Shown: positions 54,601 through 63,505 of the stretch, in pieces
Position numbering within the stretch: the stretch's first letter is position 1
Layout: every line of letters starts with the position of its first letter
Origin: Pseudoalteromonas rhizosphaerae
Lineage (GTDB): Bacteria; Pseudomonadota; Gammaproteobacteria; Enterobacterales; Alteromonadaceae
DNA: 64,000 bases
NCBI RefSeq assembly: GCF_902498845.1
Contig: NZ_CABVLM010000001.1
Coordinates: 124,001 to 188,000, forward strand
Reading direction: 5' to 3'
Notes under the pieces: generated by a model
The model's database searches: none
What the model was told of the DNA's origin: nothing
Seen by the model: only the letters and a program-made list of their open reading frames with translations
Position numbers and translations under genes: made by a program

Positions 54601-55096
54601 AGCATACTTCATCGACTACGTTTGGTGTATCTGGGTTGTCTTGTCCGCAGTGGTTATAATAAAACCAAAATTTACCATTGGGTGCTTTAACAACATCAGC
54701 AGCCCAGTTACCGGTAAAGCCGTCTGTCCACTGAATACCCTCTGCAATTTCGCTCGTGTAATTAAAGTCAAATAGTGGACTTTCATTTACAGCGCTGTTT
54801 GCTGATAAACTTGAAATCATTTCCCAGTTTAATAAGTCTGTTGATTTTGCTGCCGCTAAATGCGAACCAAAAATGTAATAAGTACCGTCAGTTTCAATGA
54901 CTGATGGATCGTGCACGCCAACATAAGTAACCTCCACATTACCTTGTTCATTGTATTTAACACTATCACTGACAGTTGGTTTGGCACTTTGTGGTTGAGC
55001 TACTGCTGGCGATGAGTCAGGCATAGTGCTGTCATCTGAGCAAGCTATTGTTGCTAAAGCGCAGGTGATCACCATCGCTAATTTTGTTAGTTTCAT
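51671..55096 (-). CDS. Large GH43 arabinanase lipoprotein with two Ig-LamG modules
   Basis: A 1141-residue lipoprotein (lipobox TIAC near residue 19). The GH43 propeller spans about 45-390: VGVHDPSVIETDGTYYIFGSH with the catalytic aspartate, then NWAADVVKAPNGKFWFYYNHCG, DPAAFYDKEGQLW and AIEGAFVMYSP with the acid glutamate. This resembles endo-alpha-1,5-L-arabinanases with a C-terminal beta-sandwich (about 400-540). Two similar modules follow, each an atrophied-Ig-like domain (WESSNEYYI and WTSNNEEFL) plus a LamG fold (TVSFWSKPDV and SVSMWLKPET). The ATG at 55096 follows AGAGGA. Probably cell-surface or periplasmic arabinan cutting with substrate attachment. Confidence 0.86.
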   Translation of the reverse strand: MKLTKLAMVITCALATIACSDDSTMPDSSPAVAQPQSAKPTVSDSVKYNEQGNVEVTYVGVHDPSVIETDGTYYIFGSHLAAAKSTDLLNWEMISSLSANSAVNESPLFDFNYTSEIAEGIQWTDGFTGNWAADVVKAPNGKFWFYYNHCGQDNPDTPNVVDEVCWNRSYLGLAEADNIEGPYKNKDVFLRSGYRNDEEFAQYPLDNGQTTWNGAVDPNAIDPAAFYDKEGQLWMVYGSYSGGIFVLAMDEGTGMPDAEQGYGKHLVGGEFRAIEGAFVMYSPENDYYYLFYSVAGFDVNGGYNIRVARSKTPDGPYLDTAGNDIAAVGGLEIGEKLLGGFEYTQELGETSPAWGYQSPGHNSAYYDEATGRHLLVTHTRFPQTSTPFANASEAHQVRVHEMFINSLGWPVTSPQRYVPLDGDNQVVAEQLHGYYKFINHGTDVNTSAVRSTYIALNADHSVTGDDSGIWFMTDNSNVTIELESGTYYGVAKWQWDDGKQDLVVTFSAVSLENATIWGSKVAEIDETSTVLASVSDALDIKTELTIDDEGYSLPTKGKAGTTIRWESSNEYYIDANGSVFIPTPDRGDQAVTLTANMSLNGETITKTFNVNLKARPVFKNAIAHYSFENDLTDNLSNLADAMTTDNNLDNTGVGTPAYTAGQTGQAFNFDGATGVRLPDDIINSDSFTVSFWSKPDVVTGYSPAFFAAENADRWVSYIPGGAPHFTTNTILWSRYLVEPEVEQWNQIEMTQGANAGQWSHVTITYANGTMKYYSNGTLIGSMPRPDMFSTDTAKFALGVNFGWDTPFQGQIDEFIVYDYALNSLDINAAAINNLTDQDRFAGFVKDALDLGDTTAIRESFTLPRVGPFVSGISWTSNNEEFLKPVNGTAVVNQPNANAGDQVVTLTATINYKDFTDTKTFEVTVKSLAPAEYGFEGDLAELKAAYANAKPTGDRIDNTGGNVTFVEGIKGQAVFLQGSGVRLPNNLITTNDYSVSMWLKPETFTDFTTAFFAGASSSAWISLVPSMVNSNTTRLWADAGGANFDDGDLGMRLPAKQWTHVAFTVDGTNGDTLKMYVNGELKIETGGFPRVFTVAGETNEFALGVNYWDTPFNGAVDELKIFNGAIDADAIKALYDAATAQE

Positions 55097-55182
55097 TTTG
55101 TGTGTCCTCTTATTACTGGGATTTTTGTTATTTAATGTTGTCAATAAAATTGCTGTGCACTGAACGTAAAATAGCAACTATA

Positions 55183-55206
55183 TAGTATTGTAATTTTATA
55201 GTACTA
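55183..55206. promoter_or_regulatory. Candidate arabinose-locus palindrome before the large GH43 gene
   Basis: TAGTATTGTAATTTTATAGTACTA is written here only as its arms: TAGTATTGTA and TATAGTACTA form an imperfect palindrome. It lies 86 bases before the GH43 start. It is the weakest member of the motif set, resembling the site at 63351 more than the core form. Confidence 0.4.
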
Positions 55207-55594
55207 TTAAAAATGTGCAAATGCTTTTGCAAAAGTAATTAACATGTAAATAAAAAGTGCTTTATTTACAATGCTTGCAGCGCTGTTTTAATTATTTTTA
55301 AGTAATAATTTGCGCTGATTTTTTACTTTTTTGCAACGAACAACTTAAGTATTGTGTGTAAGTGTCAGTATTTCAGACTTGAGCTGATTAATGGAAGTTA
55401 CCAATATATTGATTTGAAAATGTAAATAACCAGAGATTTGTATAACAGGCTTATCGATATAGTTAATTCAACCCCAAACTAACTTTTGGAATGTTGCGAT
55501 AGTTATTGTAGCAAGACGATTAATTTTCCAAATAGTAGGCTTTTTAAATCATAGTATTGTGGGCTCTAAAGTGAGAGCCCAATTGCTGACTAAG
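55207..55594. other. Non-coding gap between the two minus-strand GH43 genes
   Basis: AT-rich sequence with no credible gene. The right end holds a possible terminator hairpin for the smaller GH43 gene; the left end is the promoter region of the larger one. Confidence 0.5.
55557..55582 (-). terminator. Possible terminator of the small GH43 gene
   Basis: GGGCTC / GAGCCC stem with TTG/CAA-type extension and an 8-base loop, 12 bases beyond the stop. The T-tract on the minus strand is poor. Confidence 0.5.
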
Positions 55595-56557
55595 TTATTT
55601 ACTTTTACTTAATCCTTCAGTGGTCATGATAATACGCTGTAAGGTACCATCATCATTGTAGATAAGTGGTTCAATCGCAACTGAGCGACGAAAACGTCCG
55701 CCACTTGGCTTGCCATCTTTTGGTGGTACTGCACCTGTATGGTAAATAAAGTAACTTTTATCTTTAAACTCGATAATTGACTGATGATTAGTCTCGCTGT
55801 TACCGGCAATCTCATTGAGAATGCCTTTGTACTGCCAAGGGCCATGGATACTTTTACTCATTGCGTAGCAGATTTTTTCTGGAAATTCACATGCATAAGA
55901 AACATAGTAATATTCATCTTTCTTATGAACCCATAAAGCTTCAGTGAAATTAGGTAAGTCGATAGTTTTGATTTCACCGTCTAGGCTTAATAAATCATCA
56001 CTTAGTTTTACATATTTAGGCATTAAGTTGCCAAAAAATAGGTAGGTATCACCGTTTTCTTCTACGTAGATGGCCGGATCTATATCATCCCAATCATTCG
56101 GTGTTTGGGTAGTCATATCATTAGTAACCAATGCATGACCTATAGCGTCTTTAAATGGTCCGGTAGGAGATTTCGACGTTGCAACACCAATTGCAAAACC
56201 AGGTTTAGTTTCATCATGGCGAACAGTGGTGAAGAAATAAAAGGTGCCATCACGTTCAATCATATGCGCTGCCCATGCATCGCCCTTAGCCCATTTAAAG
56301 TCAGTGGCTTTCATTATTGGGCCATGCTTTTTCCAATTCACCATATCGGTTGATGAAAAAGCAAGCCAGTCATGCATCTCAAAGAAAATATCATTATTAG
56401 GGGCAACATCATGACCGGTATAAAGATAAACTGTGTCCTTATGAACTAATGCCGCTGGATCTGCGGTGAACACGTCGGTAAATAATGGGTTTTGTGCTGC
56501 AACCATACCGCTCGATAAGAGTAATGGTAACGCAAGGGCTGTTAATTTATTTTTCAT
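55595..56557 (-). CDS. GH43 family exported glycosidase
   Basis: A 320-residue single-domain GH43 enzyme with a signal peptide (about 1-21, ending VAA). The three catalytic carboxylates can be placed. The base is in VFTADPAALVHKDTVYLYTGHD, cited as TADPAAL. The pKa modulator is in DDIDPAIYVEENG, and the acid glutamate is in LPNFTEALWVHKK. The compact length with no extra domain suggests a periplasmic exo-acting arabinofuranosidase or similar enzyme on small oligosaccharides. The gene is divergent from the first TonB receptor, and the 548-base region between them carries two copies of the shared motif. The exact linkage cleaved is not readable. Confidence 0.85.
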   Translation of the reverse strand: MKNKLTALALPLLLSSGMVAAQNPLFTDVFTADPAALVHKDTVYLYTGHDVAPNNDIFFEMHDWLAFSSTDMVNWKKHGPIMKATDFKWAKGDAWAAHMIERDGTFYFFTTVRHDETKPGFAIGVATSKSPTGPFKDAIGHALVTNDMTTQTPNDWDDIDPAIYVEENGDTYLFFGNLMPKYVKLSDDLLSLDGEIKTIDLPNFTEALWVHKKDEYYYVSYACEFPEKICYAMSKSIHGPWQYKGILNEIAGNSETNHQSIIEFKDKSYFIYHTGAVPPKDGKPSGGRFRRSVAIEPLIYNDDGTLQRIIMTTEGLSKSK

Positions 56558-56670
56558 ATGTATCCTTATAGATGGTGTAAGCCAAAGTATCTGCGCTTGT
56601 GTGTAGTTTTAGTTAATTCATGGCAGCTGTGAGTACTAAAAATTAGTAAAAGTACAATAAAAAACACCAT

Positions 56671-56684
56671 TAATTGTATTATTG
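56671..56684. promoter_or_regulatory. Arabinose-locus motif, small GH43 promoter
   Basis: TAATTGTATTATTG, 113 bases before the GH43 start on the minus strand. It shares the core TTGTATTAT with the sites at 41887 and 51541. Confidence 0.5.
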
Positions 56685-56936
56685 TATTTTTATTGTGGTG
56701 ACATCAGCATAACCGAGGTAAATATATAGTTGCAATGCATTTATATTTTTACACAGTATTAATGTGATTGTTATTCGCATTGTCGACTTTAAGCTTTTGA
56801 ATTTCATAGCCTTACTTTTTTAATTGTTAGGTGGTTAGATGAAACAAGCTAATAAATCAACTATTTCAATGGAGTGGGTGTTAACTACTCTTTACAGATT
56901 ATTTGAATTTGTTGTTTTTTGAGTTGACCCTTAAAT

Positions 56937-56950
56937 AGTCATACAATATG
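56937..56950. promoter_or_regulatory. Arabinose-locus motif, first TonB receptor promoter
   Basis: AGTCATACAATATG; its complement CATATTGTATGACT has the core TTGTATGA. It lies 155 bases before the receptor start. Confidence 0.5.
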
Positions 56951-57105
56951 ATTAAAGTCCGAGTGTTAATCTATATACATAGTCAATGTAGATATCTCGT
57001 ATACTGTTTTGACAACACACAATGGGCAATGCAGTGGTCACTCTTCGGTAACTTAATTGGATAGTTCAGAGTTCCGATATAACTATAATTTGGAGAACAC
57101 CGCTA

Positions 57106-59937
57106 ATGTTTAAAAAAACACACATAGCCAGTGCAATAGTTTTGGCATTTACATGCCAGCTGTCTTACGCACAGGATGAAGTAACAAATATACCGCCAGA
57201 TAGCACTGATGATATCGAAGTTATCCAAGTATCAGGTATTCGCGGTAGCTTAAACAAAGCGCTAGATGAAAAACGCGCTAGCGTACAAATTGTTGATGCG
57301 ATTGTTGCCGAAGACATAGGCAAATTTCCTGATAATAACGTTGTAGAAGCGCTGCAGCGTGTCTCTGGTGTACAAACCACTGGCCGTGGGGGCGGTGAAG
57401 TCAGTAATGTATCTATTCGTGGTTTAAGTGATGTACATACTACGATCAACGGCAGAAATATATTTACAGGCTCTGGGCGTGATGTATCTTTGCAAGATAT
57501 TCCTGCTAGTTTACTCTCTGGTGTTACCGTTTATAAAACGCGTTCTGCCAAGCAAGTTGAACGTGGCATTGCCGGTTCGATTGATATTAAAACACAGCGC
57601 CCATTTAACTTTGATGGTGAAAAAGTCGTACTAGCAGCACGCGGTATTTATTCAGACCAACCTGACAAAGTTGATCCTAATTTAAGTATGCTATTAAGCA
57701 ATCGTTGGGATTTAGATGGCGCGGGTGAGTTTGGTGCGCTGGTCAATGTTTCCTATTCTAAAATGCGCTACCGTGATGACACAATCACAGCGGGCGCGGT
57801 AATTCCTTATTTTACTAACCAGCCAGCAACAGGCTTTACTCCTTATTCTCGTATTCCAGATCAAGACGGACAAGGTCGACCTATTTGGCAAAGAGGTTTA
57901 GAAAATGGCCTACCTTCAGCAGCAGGCTCAACGCTTGATGTAAATGGCCAACCTACAGAGTACCTACTTGGTCGCGATGCCGTTTTTGGTAACTCTTTTA
58001 ATGGTGAACGTAAACGACCAGCACTAACAGCCTCATTTCAATGGGCACCCAATGATACATTAGAATTGACTGCGGAAGGTTTTTACACTGGCTATCGTGA
58101 TGAATCTCAAAACTCTTTATGGTTTACGAATACGTTTAATGATGGTGCCGTTGGGATTGATACGCCAATAACATTTGATGGCACAAATGTTATGAAACAA
58201 AAGCAAACTATTGGCGCAGATGGTTTCACTAGTGGTGATGCGACGACTCAAAAAACGGATAGCTACCTATATGCGCTAGGAGCGCAGTGGCAAGCATCAG
58301 ATTATTTAACCATCAATAGTGAAGTGGTTTATCAAAAAAGTGATTATGAAAGCGACTTTTTAGCAATGCGCTTTAACCGCACTGTTCGTCCTAATGTGAC
58401 TTCAACGTATAATGACAAAGATGGCGTTCCTGCTGTTGTGTTTGCAGATGATCCAAATACAACGGGCAACGAAGCAGACATGACGGATATTGCAAACTGG
58501 AGTGCTGCTGATCTATACGATAACGGTAATGGTAGCAGTGGAGACTCAATTGCATTTACGTTTGATGCAGACTATTTAATCGGTGGCACTTACATTGATA
58601 AAATCTCTTTTGGTGGACGCTACGAACAGCGCACCGCAGAAGATTTTACTCGTACACAAAATAAATATCAGCCAACATCATTAACTAATTTTATGAGCCA
58701 GTTAGGTGACGCGGGTGTAAGCGATGACGGAGCAGGGCTTATCTATCAGGTTGATGATTACTTTGATGGCCGAGCTAACGTTTTCAATAACTTTATCGCA
58801 GCAGATGGTGGTTATTTATTAGATAATGCTGATGCTGTTCGTTCAGTTTATGGTTTAGAATCTCGCGATAAATATAAAACATTTGATATTGAAGAAGATT
58901 CCTTCGCTTTATATAGCACTATGAACTTTTATCTAAGTGAAGATGTAAGTGGTGAAGTTGGTTTGCGTTATGTGAAGTATGAACAAGATATGGCGTTTTC
59001 AGCTTTGGTCGGTGGCACAACGGATCAGTTTGATAATGGTTTTGCAGAGGCTAGCGTTAATAAACTACTGCCGAGCTTATCGCTTAATTGGAATATTACC
59101 GATGACGTAGTTGGCCGCGTTGCTTACACTGAAACACTAAGAATGCCTAACTTTGCTGATTTAAACTCACTGGCATATTATGAAGATCCAATTACCGAGG
59201 GAAGTCAATTTGGTACTGGTAATTCTGGCAATCCAAACTTGCAGCCTACAGAATCAAAAAATTATGATGTTTCTTTAGAATGGTATTTTGCAGATACAAG
59301 TTCATTGTATGCGTCTTACTTTAGACGTGACATTGAGGGATTAGTTATTCCAGGGCGTAAAACAGTGGTACGTGAAGGCGATGACGGTGAAACTCGCCCT
59401 TATGTTGTGAGCATTCCTGCAAATGCCTCAGATGGTGAACTATCTGGTCTTGAATTAGGTCTGGTTTACTTCCCTGAAAATCTGCCAGCCGTTCTTGATG
59501 GTTTAGGTGTGCAAGCAAGCTACACTAATCTGGATTCATCACAGAATACGCCAGATTTTGATGCTCAAGGCAACGTAACAAATTATACCAAAACGAGTAT
59601 GACTGGTGTTTCTGACGAGTCTTATAGCATCGTTGGTATTTATGAGCGCGAATCTTACGATATGCGTTTGTCATATGTATGGCGCTCAGCGTTTTACAGT
59701 GGTAATTCTGATGCAACCTTTGCAAACCCATTGCAAATTTGGAATCGCCCAGAGCAAAGTTTAGATTTCCAAGTTAGTTATAACATTACAGAAGATGTTA
59801 CTGTCACATTTGATGCTACTAACTTGTTAGATGATAAGTATCAAACTTATTATGGAGAAGGTAACGAAAATCTATTTAATGCGGGAAGTAGTATTTTTTC
59901 TCGTACATTTGCTTTAGGTGCACGGTATTCATTCTAA
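57106..59937 (+). CDS. TonB-dependent receptor, carbohydrate type (first of tandem pair)
   Basis: A 943-residue outer-membrane receptor. It has a signal peptide (MFKKTHIASAIVLAF… ending YAQ, about 22 residues), a TonB box region (DDIEVIQVSGIRGSL), a plug domain (VSNVSIRGL, DIPASLLSGVTVYKTR, GIAGSIDIKTQRP) and a large barrel ending RYSF. The length and the GIRGSL motif fit the carbohydrate-active TonB receptor group of Alteromonadales and Caulobacter (TIGR01782-like). In this locus the ligand is probably arabino-oligosaccharide. It is paralogous to the next gene, and is followed by its own terminator. GGAG lies 10 bases before the ATG. Confidence 0.9.
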   Translation: MFKKTHIASAIVLAFTCQLSYAQDEVTNIPPDSTDDIEVIQVSGIRGSLNKALDEKRASVQIVDAIVAEDIGKFPDNNVVEALQRVSGVQTTGRGGGEVSNVSIRGLSDVHTTINGRNIFTGSGRDVSLQDIPASLLSGVTVYKTRSAKQVERGIAGSIDIKTQRPFNFDGEKVVLAARGIYSDQPDKVDPNLSMLLSNRWDLDGAGEFGALVNVSYSKMRYRDDTITAGAVIPYFTNQPATGFTPYSRIPDQDGQGRPIWQRGLENGLPSAAGSTLDVNGQPTEYLLGRDAVFGNSFNGERKRPALTASFQWAPNDTLELTAEGFYTGYRDESQNSLWFTNTFNDGAVGIDTPITFDGTNVMKQKQTIGADGFTSGDATTQKTDSYLYALGAQWQASDYLTINSEVVYQKSDYESDFLAMRFNRTVRPNVTSTYNDKDGVPAVVFADDPNTTGNEADMTDIANWSAADLYDNGNGSSGDSIAFTFDADYLIGGTYIDKISFGGRYEQRTAEDFTRTQNKYQPTSLTNFMSQLGDAGVSDDGAGLIYQVDDYFDGRANVFNNFIAADGGYLLDNADAVRSVYGLESRDKYKTFDIEEDSFALYSTMNFYLSEDVSGEVGLRYVKYEQDMAFSALVGGTTDQFDNGFAEASVNKLLPSLSLNWNITDDVVGRVAYTETLRMPNFADLNSLAYYEDPITEGSQFGTGNSGNPNLQPTESKNYDVSLEWYFADTSSLYASYFRRDIEGLVIPGRKTVVREGDDGETRPYVVSIPANASDGELSGLELGLVYFPENLPAVLDGLGVQASYTNLDSSQNTPDFDAQGNVTNYTKTSMTGVSDESYSIVGIYERESYDMRLSYVWRSAFYSGNSDATFANPLQIWNRPEQSLDFQVSYNITEDVTVTFDATNLLDDKYQTYYGEGNENLFNAGSSIFSRTFALGARYSF

Positions 59938-59952
59938 TGTAAATTAGAGTAT

Positions 59953-59981
59953 AAAAAGCCCCGATAACCTCGGGGTTTTTT
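59953..59981 (+). terminator. Terminator after first carbohydrate receptor
   Basis: CCCCGA / TCGGGG stem with a 5-base loop and six T, 15 bases after the stop. Confidence 0.85.
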
Positions 59982-60449
59982 ATGCTTATTCATATTATAC
60001 AGAAAATTATTCCCATTGCTTGTAAAGCTAATTGTTTCGTCTTTTTTGTTTCCCCGTACTTGGAATTACCGATCTTAATATATGTTATAGCTATGGAGCA
60101 TTGGCATACCCTTTCAAGTGAGCTGTTAATTTGTAGTATAATAATTATTTGATTTAGGATGAGTTATATTTCACTTTTTGATACTTCTATCTTTCCCGTA
60201 AGATTATATTTCATCAACCAATTGTTTTTTATGGCCTTGTTGCCAAGATTTGTTTTTTTGATTTTTATTTAACATTTATTTATCTTTATCAGTTGACTGT
60301 TAATTAATCATACAATATTATCAATGTCAGGCAGCAAATAATTAACATAATAAAAGGCAACCTTAATACAGGCTCTGACAACAAGTTTGTAAATAAGGGG
60401 AAGCAGAGGGTAATAGCCTTCTGGGGAAAACAAATGGAGAACACCACTC
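59982..60449. other. Leader region of the second carbohydrate receptor
   Basis: About 470 AT-rich bases without a gene. It contains one shared motif at 60307-60320, and its last 15 bases (TGGAGAACACCACTC) nearly repeat the leader of the first receptor. Confidence 0.5.
60307..60320. promoter_or_regulatory. Arabinose-locus motif, second TonB receptor promoter
   Basis: AATCATACAATATT; complement AATATTGTATGATT carries the core TTGTATGAT. It lies 129 bases before the receptor start. Confidence 0.55.
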
Positions 60450-63257
60450 ATGTTCAAAAAAACACACATAGCTAGTGCAATTTTAATGGCAGTTTCATGT
60501 CAGTTTGCATATGCACAGCAAGAAGATAATACATCAGCAAATGCTGAGAAAGACGACATTGAAGTTATTCAGGTTTCTGGTATTCGTGGTAGCTTAAATA
60601 AAGGCCTGAACATTAAACGACAGTCATTCCAAGTTGTTGATGCGATTGTTGCCGAAGATATCGGTAAGTTTCCAGATAATAACGTTGTAGAAGCGCTGCA
60701 ACGGGTAACCGGTATACAGGTTACTGACCGTGGTGCTGGTGAAGTAAACACGGTATCTATCCGTGGTTTAACGGACGTGACAACAACAGTCAATGGTCGA
60801 CAAGTATTTACAGCTTCTGGTCGTAATGTAGCGCTTGCTGATATTCCGGCAGCTTTATTGGAAAGTGTTGATGTATTCAAAACGCGTTCCGCTTCACAAG
60901 TAGGTAGTGGTATTGCCGGTCAAATTGACATCAAAACCCAGCGCCCATTTAACTTTGATGGTTCAAGAGTGGTTGTTTCTGCCCGCGGTGTTTACCAAGA
61001 CCAAGCAGAAGAGGTTGATCCAATTTTATCTGCACTAGCGAGTAATCGCTGGGAGTCTGGTATGGGGGAGTTTGGTGCCTTGATCAACCTTTCATACGCA
61101 GAGACTAATTACCGAGACCAAAATATGGCTGCTGGTGCTATGGTGCCATTTATGACTCTTAACCCGGCAGCAGGTTTTGCACCATTTGAGCGAATTCAGG
61201 TTAAAGACGGGCGTGTAACTGAAAATCCTATTTGGCAACCAGGACTTGAAAATGGCTTACCATTCCAATCAGGTGCGACGCTAGATGTTAATGGTGTGCC
61301 AACTGAATATTACTTGTCACGCGATGCCGTTTTTTCTAATGACTTAACTGGTAAGCGTGAACGCCCAGCTGCCAATCTTTCATTGCAATGGCGCCCTAAC
61401 AGCGATTCACAATATACCTTTGAAGCCTTTTACAATGGCTACCGTAATGAGTCATTCAATTCGCTAAGCTTTACCTTCGTAGATTGGTGGGGCAATGTTG
61501 ATACGCAAAATCCACCGACGACCTTTGACGGTACTAACATTATTAAAGAACGTTATGTTGATGCACCATATGGCTTTAATAGCGGTGATTTGAATGTAAG
61601 TAAAACCGACAGCTACGTGTTTGCATTAGGTGGTGAATGGACTATCAATGATAACTTTAATTTGTCGTCTGAAATTTATTATCAAGATAGTCAGTTTGAA
61701 ACTGAGTTTTTAGCAATGCGCAGTGAGCGCGTTGCTTATGGTTTAAATGTAGATTTCAACGATAAAGATGGGATGCCGAGTTTAGAGTATGTTGATAATC
61801 CAGATACCACAGCGAATGAAGTTGATTTAACCGATACCTCGCAATGGAATGTTGCTCAACTGTATGACAATGGTGGCAATCGCAAAGGTGATTCACTTAC
61901 CTTCACGCTAGATGGTGAACTGTTTGTAGACCGTTTTGGCTTTGATGAAATAGGTTTTGGTATTAAATACGATAGTAAAGGCGCTTCAGAAGCATCACGT
62001 GAATCCAGATTTGATGTAGACATATTTGGACAGTCTTTCTCATCACTTGACGAAGGTTTAGCTTCTGTAAATGAAGGTTTTTTTGATGGCAAAGCTAATT
62101 GGCCATCATCGTGGGTTGCCCCAAGTGGGCATTACATTCAGGCGAATCGAGGCTATTTCCGCGAACTATATGGTATAAAGCCAGAAAGTTTGGAGTTAGA
62201 AAAAACATTCGATGTTGATGAAAAAGCGTATGCAGCTTACATTCAAGGTAACTTTTCAGGAACATTGTTTGGACGCGATATAGATGGTCAAGTTGGCCTT
62301 CGTTACGAAGATGCTAAGATTGATATGACCTTTTTCGACATTGATCAAAATCCTACCGCTGTTAGTTCGGCAGAAAATAGTTCATCGGCTTGGTTACCTA
62401 GCTTTGTTGTACGTTATCATTTGAGCGAAGATTTACTTGCTCGTGCCGCTTATACTCAGACTATTCGTCGTCCTGAGTTTTCACAGCTAAACTCGTTTAT
62501 TTATTATACTGAAGATGTCACAGATATTGGTTATGGTACTGCAAATGGTGGGAATCCAAGCATAAAACCCGTTGAATCGAAGAATTATGATTTAACTTTA
62601 GAGTGGTATTTTGCTGAAGCAAGCTCGCTGTATGGCACATTGTTTAAGCGCGATATAGAAGGATTTGTCTATGGCTCTAACCGTATCATTCAATATCAAG
62701 GCCCAGATGCGACTGAGCCTGAGGATTACATTCTTACTCAACCAAATAATTCGTCAAATGGTACATTAGATGGCTTAGAACTTGGTCTTGTATATTTCCC
62801 TGACAATTTGCCTGATTGGTTAATGGGGGCAGGTATTCAAGCCAGTGCTACTTTACTTGATTCAAAACAAGATTTACCGAAGTATAACGATGTAGGTGAG
62901 TTAGTTGGTACAGATTCGCGTGATATGTTTGGTGTGTCTAAGTCATCGTACTCAACTGTTTTAATCTATGAACGAGAAGACTTTGATATGCGTTTGGCCT
63001 ATTTATGGCGTGATGATTTCTTAAATAGCTATGAGGCCGCACAATTTGCTAACCCACTGGGTATCTACCGTAGCCCAGAACAGAGTTTAGATTTTCAGGT
63101 AAGCTACGATGTTACAGAAGATCTGATGGTGACATTTGATGGTACTAACTTAACGCAAGAAACGTATCAAAGTTATTATGAGTATCCAACGACACATAAT
63201 TCAAATAGTGCACTATATAGTCGCACATTTGCATTAGGTGTACGTTACTCTTTCTAA
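60450..63257 (+). CDS. TonB-dependent receptor, carbohydrate type (second of tandem pair)
   Basis: A 935-residue outer-membrane receptor paralogous to its upstream neighbour. The N-terminus (MFKKTHIASAILMAV, signal ending YAQ), the TonB-box and plug region (DDIEVIQVSGIRGSLNKGL, EDIGKFPDNNVVEALQRVTG) and the C-terminal RYSF are nearly the same. The surface-loop regions in the barrel differ clearly, which points to different oligosaccharide preferences. For example, the plug loop TDRGAGEVNTVSIRGL replaces the TGRGGGEVSNVSIRGL form. It has its own promoter with the shared motif and its own terminator, so the two receptors are separately transcribed. Confidence 0.9.
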   Translation: MFKKTHIASAILMAVSCQFAYAQQEDNTSANAEKDDIEVIQVSGIRGSLNKGLNIKRQSFQVVDAIVAEDIGKFPDNNVVEALQRVTGIQVTDRGAGEVNTVSIRGLTDVTTTVNGRQVFTASGRNVALADIPAALLESVDVFKTRSASQVGSGIAGQIDIKTQRPFNFDGSRVVVSARGVYQDQAEEVDPILSALASNRWESGMGEFGALINLSYAETNYRDQNMAAGAMVPFMTLNPAAGFAPFERIQVKDGRVTENPIWQPGLENGLPFQSGATLDVNGVPTEYYLSRDAVFSNDLTGKRERPAANLSLQWRPNSDSQYTFEAFYNGYRNESFNSLSFTFVDWWGNVDTQNPPTTFDGTNIIKERYVDAPYGFNSGDLNVSKTDSYVFALGGEWTINDNFNLSSEIYYQDSQFETEFLAMRSERVAYGLNVDFNDKDGMPSLEYVDNPDTTANEVDLTDTSQWNVAQLYDNGGNRKGDSLTFTLDGELFVDRFGFDEIGFGIKYDSKGASEASRESRFDVDIFGQSFSSLDEGLASVNEGFFDGKANWPSSWVAPSGHYIQANRGYFRELYGIKPESLELEKTFDVDEKAYAAYIQGNFSGTLFGRDIDGQVGLRYEDAKIDMTFFDIDQNPTAVSSAENSSSAWLPSFVVRYHLSEDLLARAAYTQTIRRPEFSQLNSFIYYTEDVTDIGYGTANGGNPSIKPVESKNYDLTLEWYFAEASSLYGTLFKRDIEGFVYGSNRIIQYQGPDATEPEDYILTQPNNSSNGTLDGLELGLVYFPDNLPDWLMGAGIQASATLLDSKQDLPKYNDVGELVGTDSRDMFGVSKSSYSTVLIYEREDFDMRLAYLWRDDFLNSYEAAQFANPLGIYRSPEQSLDFQVSYDVTEDLMVTFDGTNLTQETYQSYYEYPTTHNSNSALYSRTFALGVRYSF

Positions 63258-63274
63258 TCACAGTTATATCAAAT

Positions 63275-63301
63275 AAAAGCCTCGGATCGTCCGAGGCTTT
63301 T
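63275..63301 (+). terminator. Terminator after second carbohydrate receptor
   Basis: Perfect 11-bp stem AAAAGCCTCGG / CCGAGGCTTTT with a 5-base loop. Confidence 0.88.
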
Positions 63302-63350
63302 CTATTTTCTATTATATGACCTTTGTCTAACCGAAAATGGTTGCGTTACA

Positions 63351-63370
63351 AATAGTATGATAATACTATT
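63351..63370. promoter_or_regulatory. Arabinose-locus palindrome before the symporter gene
   Basis: AATAGTAT and ATACTATT are perfect 8-bp arms around GATA. It also contains the TATGATAA half of the shared motif. It lies 135 bases before the symporter ATG. Confidence 0.5.
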
Positions 63371-63505
63371 AATCAGGTTATCATTAAATTTACAATAATA
63401 AGCAATACAATGGTCACCAGTGTGATAAAACAAAGAATAGGTGACCTTTATTCTTTTAAATATGGCGTATTAAGTTACTACATATTTTAAAAATCAGGTA
63501 GTTGT

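Larger units (their letters stand above)
56558..57105. other. Divergent promoter region, GH43 and TonB receptor
   Basis: A 548-base AT-rich non-coding region. It contains one shared motif near the GH43 side and one near the receptor side. No small gene or structured RNA is evident. Confidence 0.5.
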
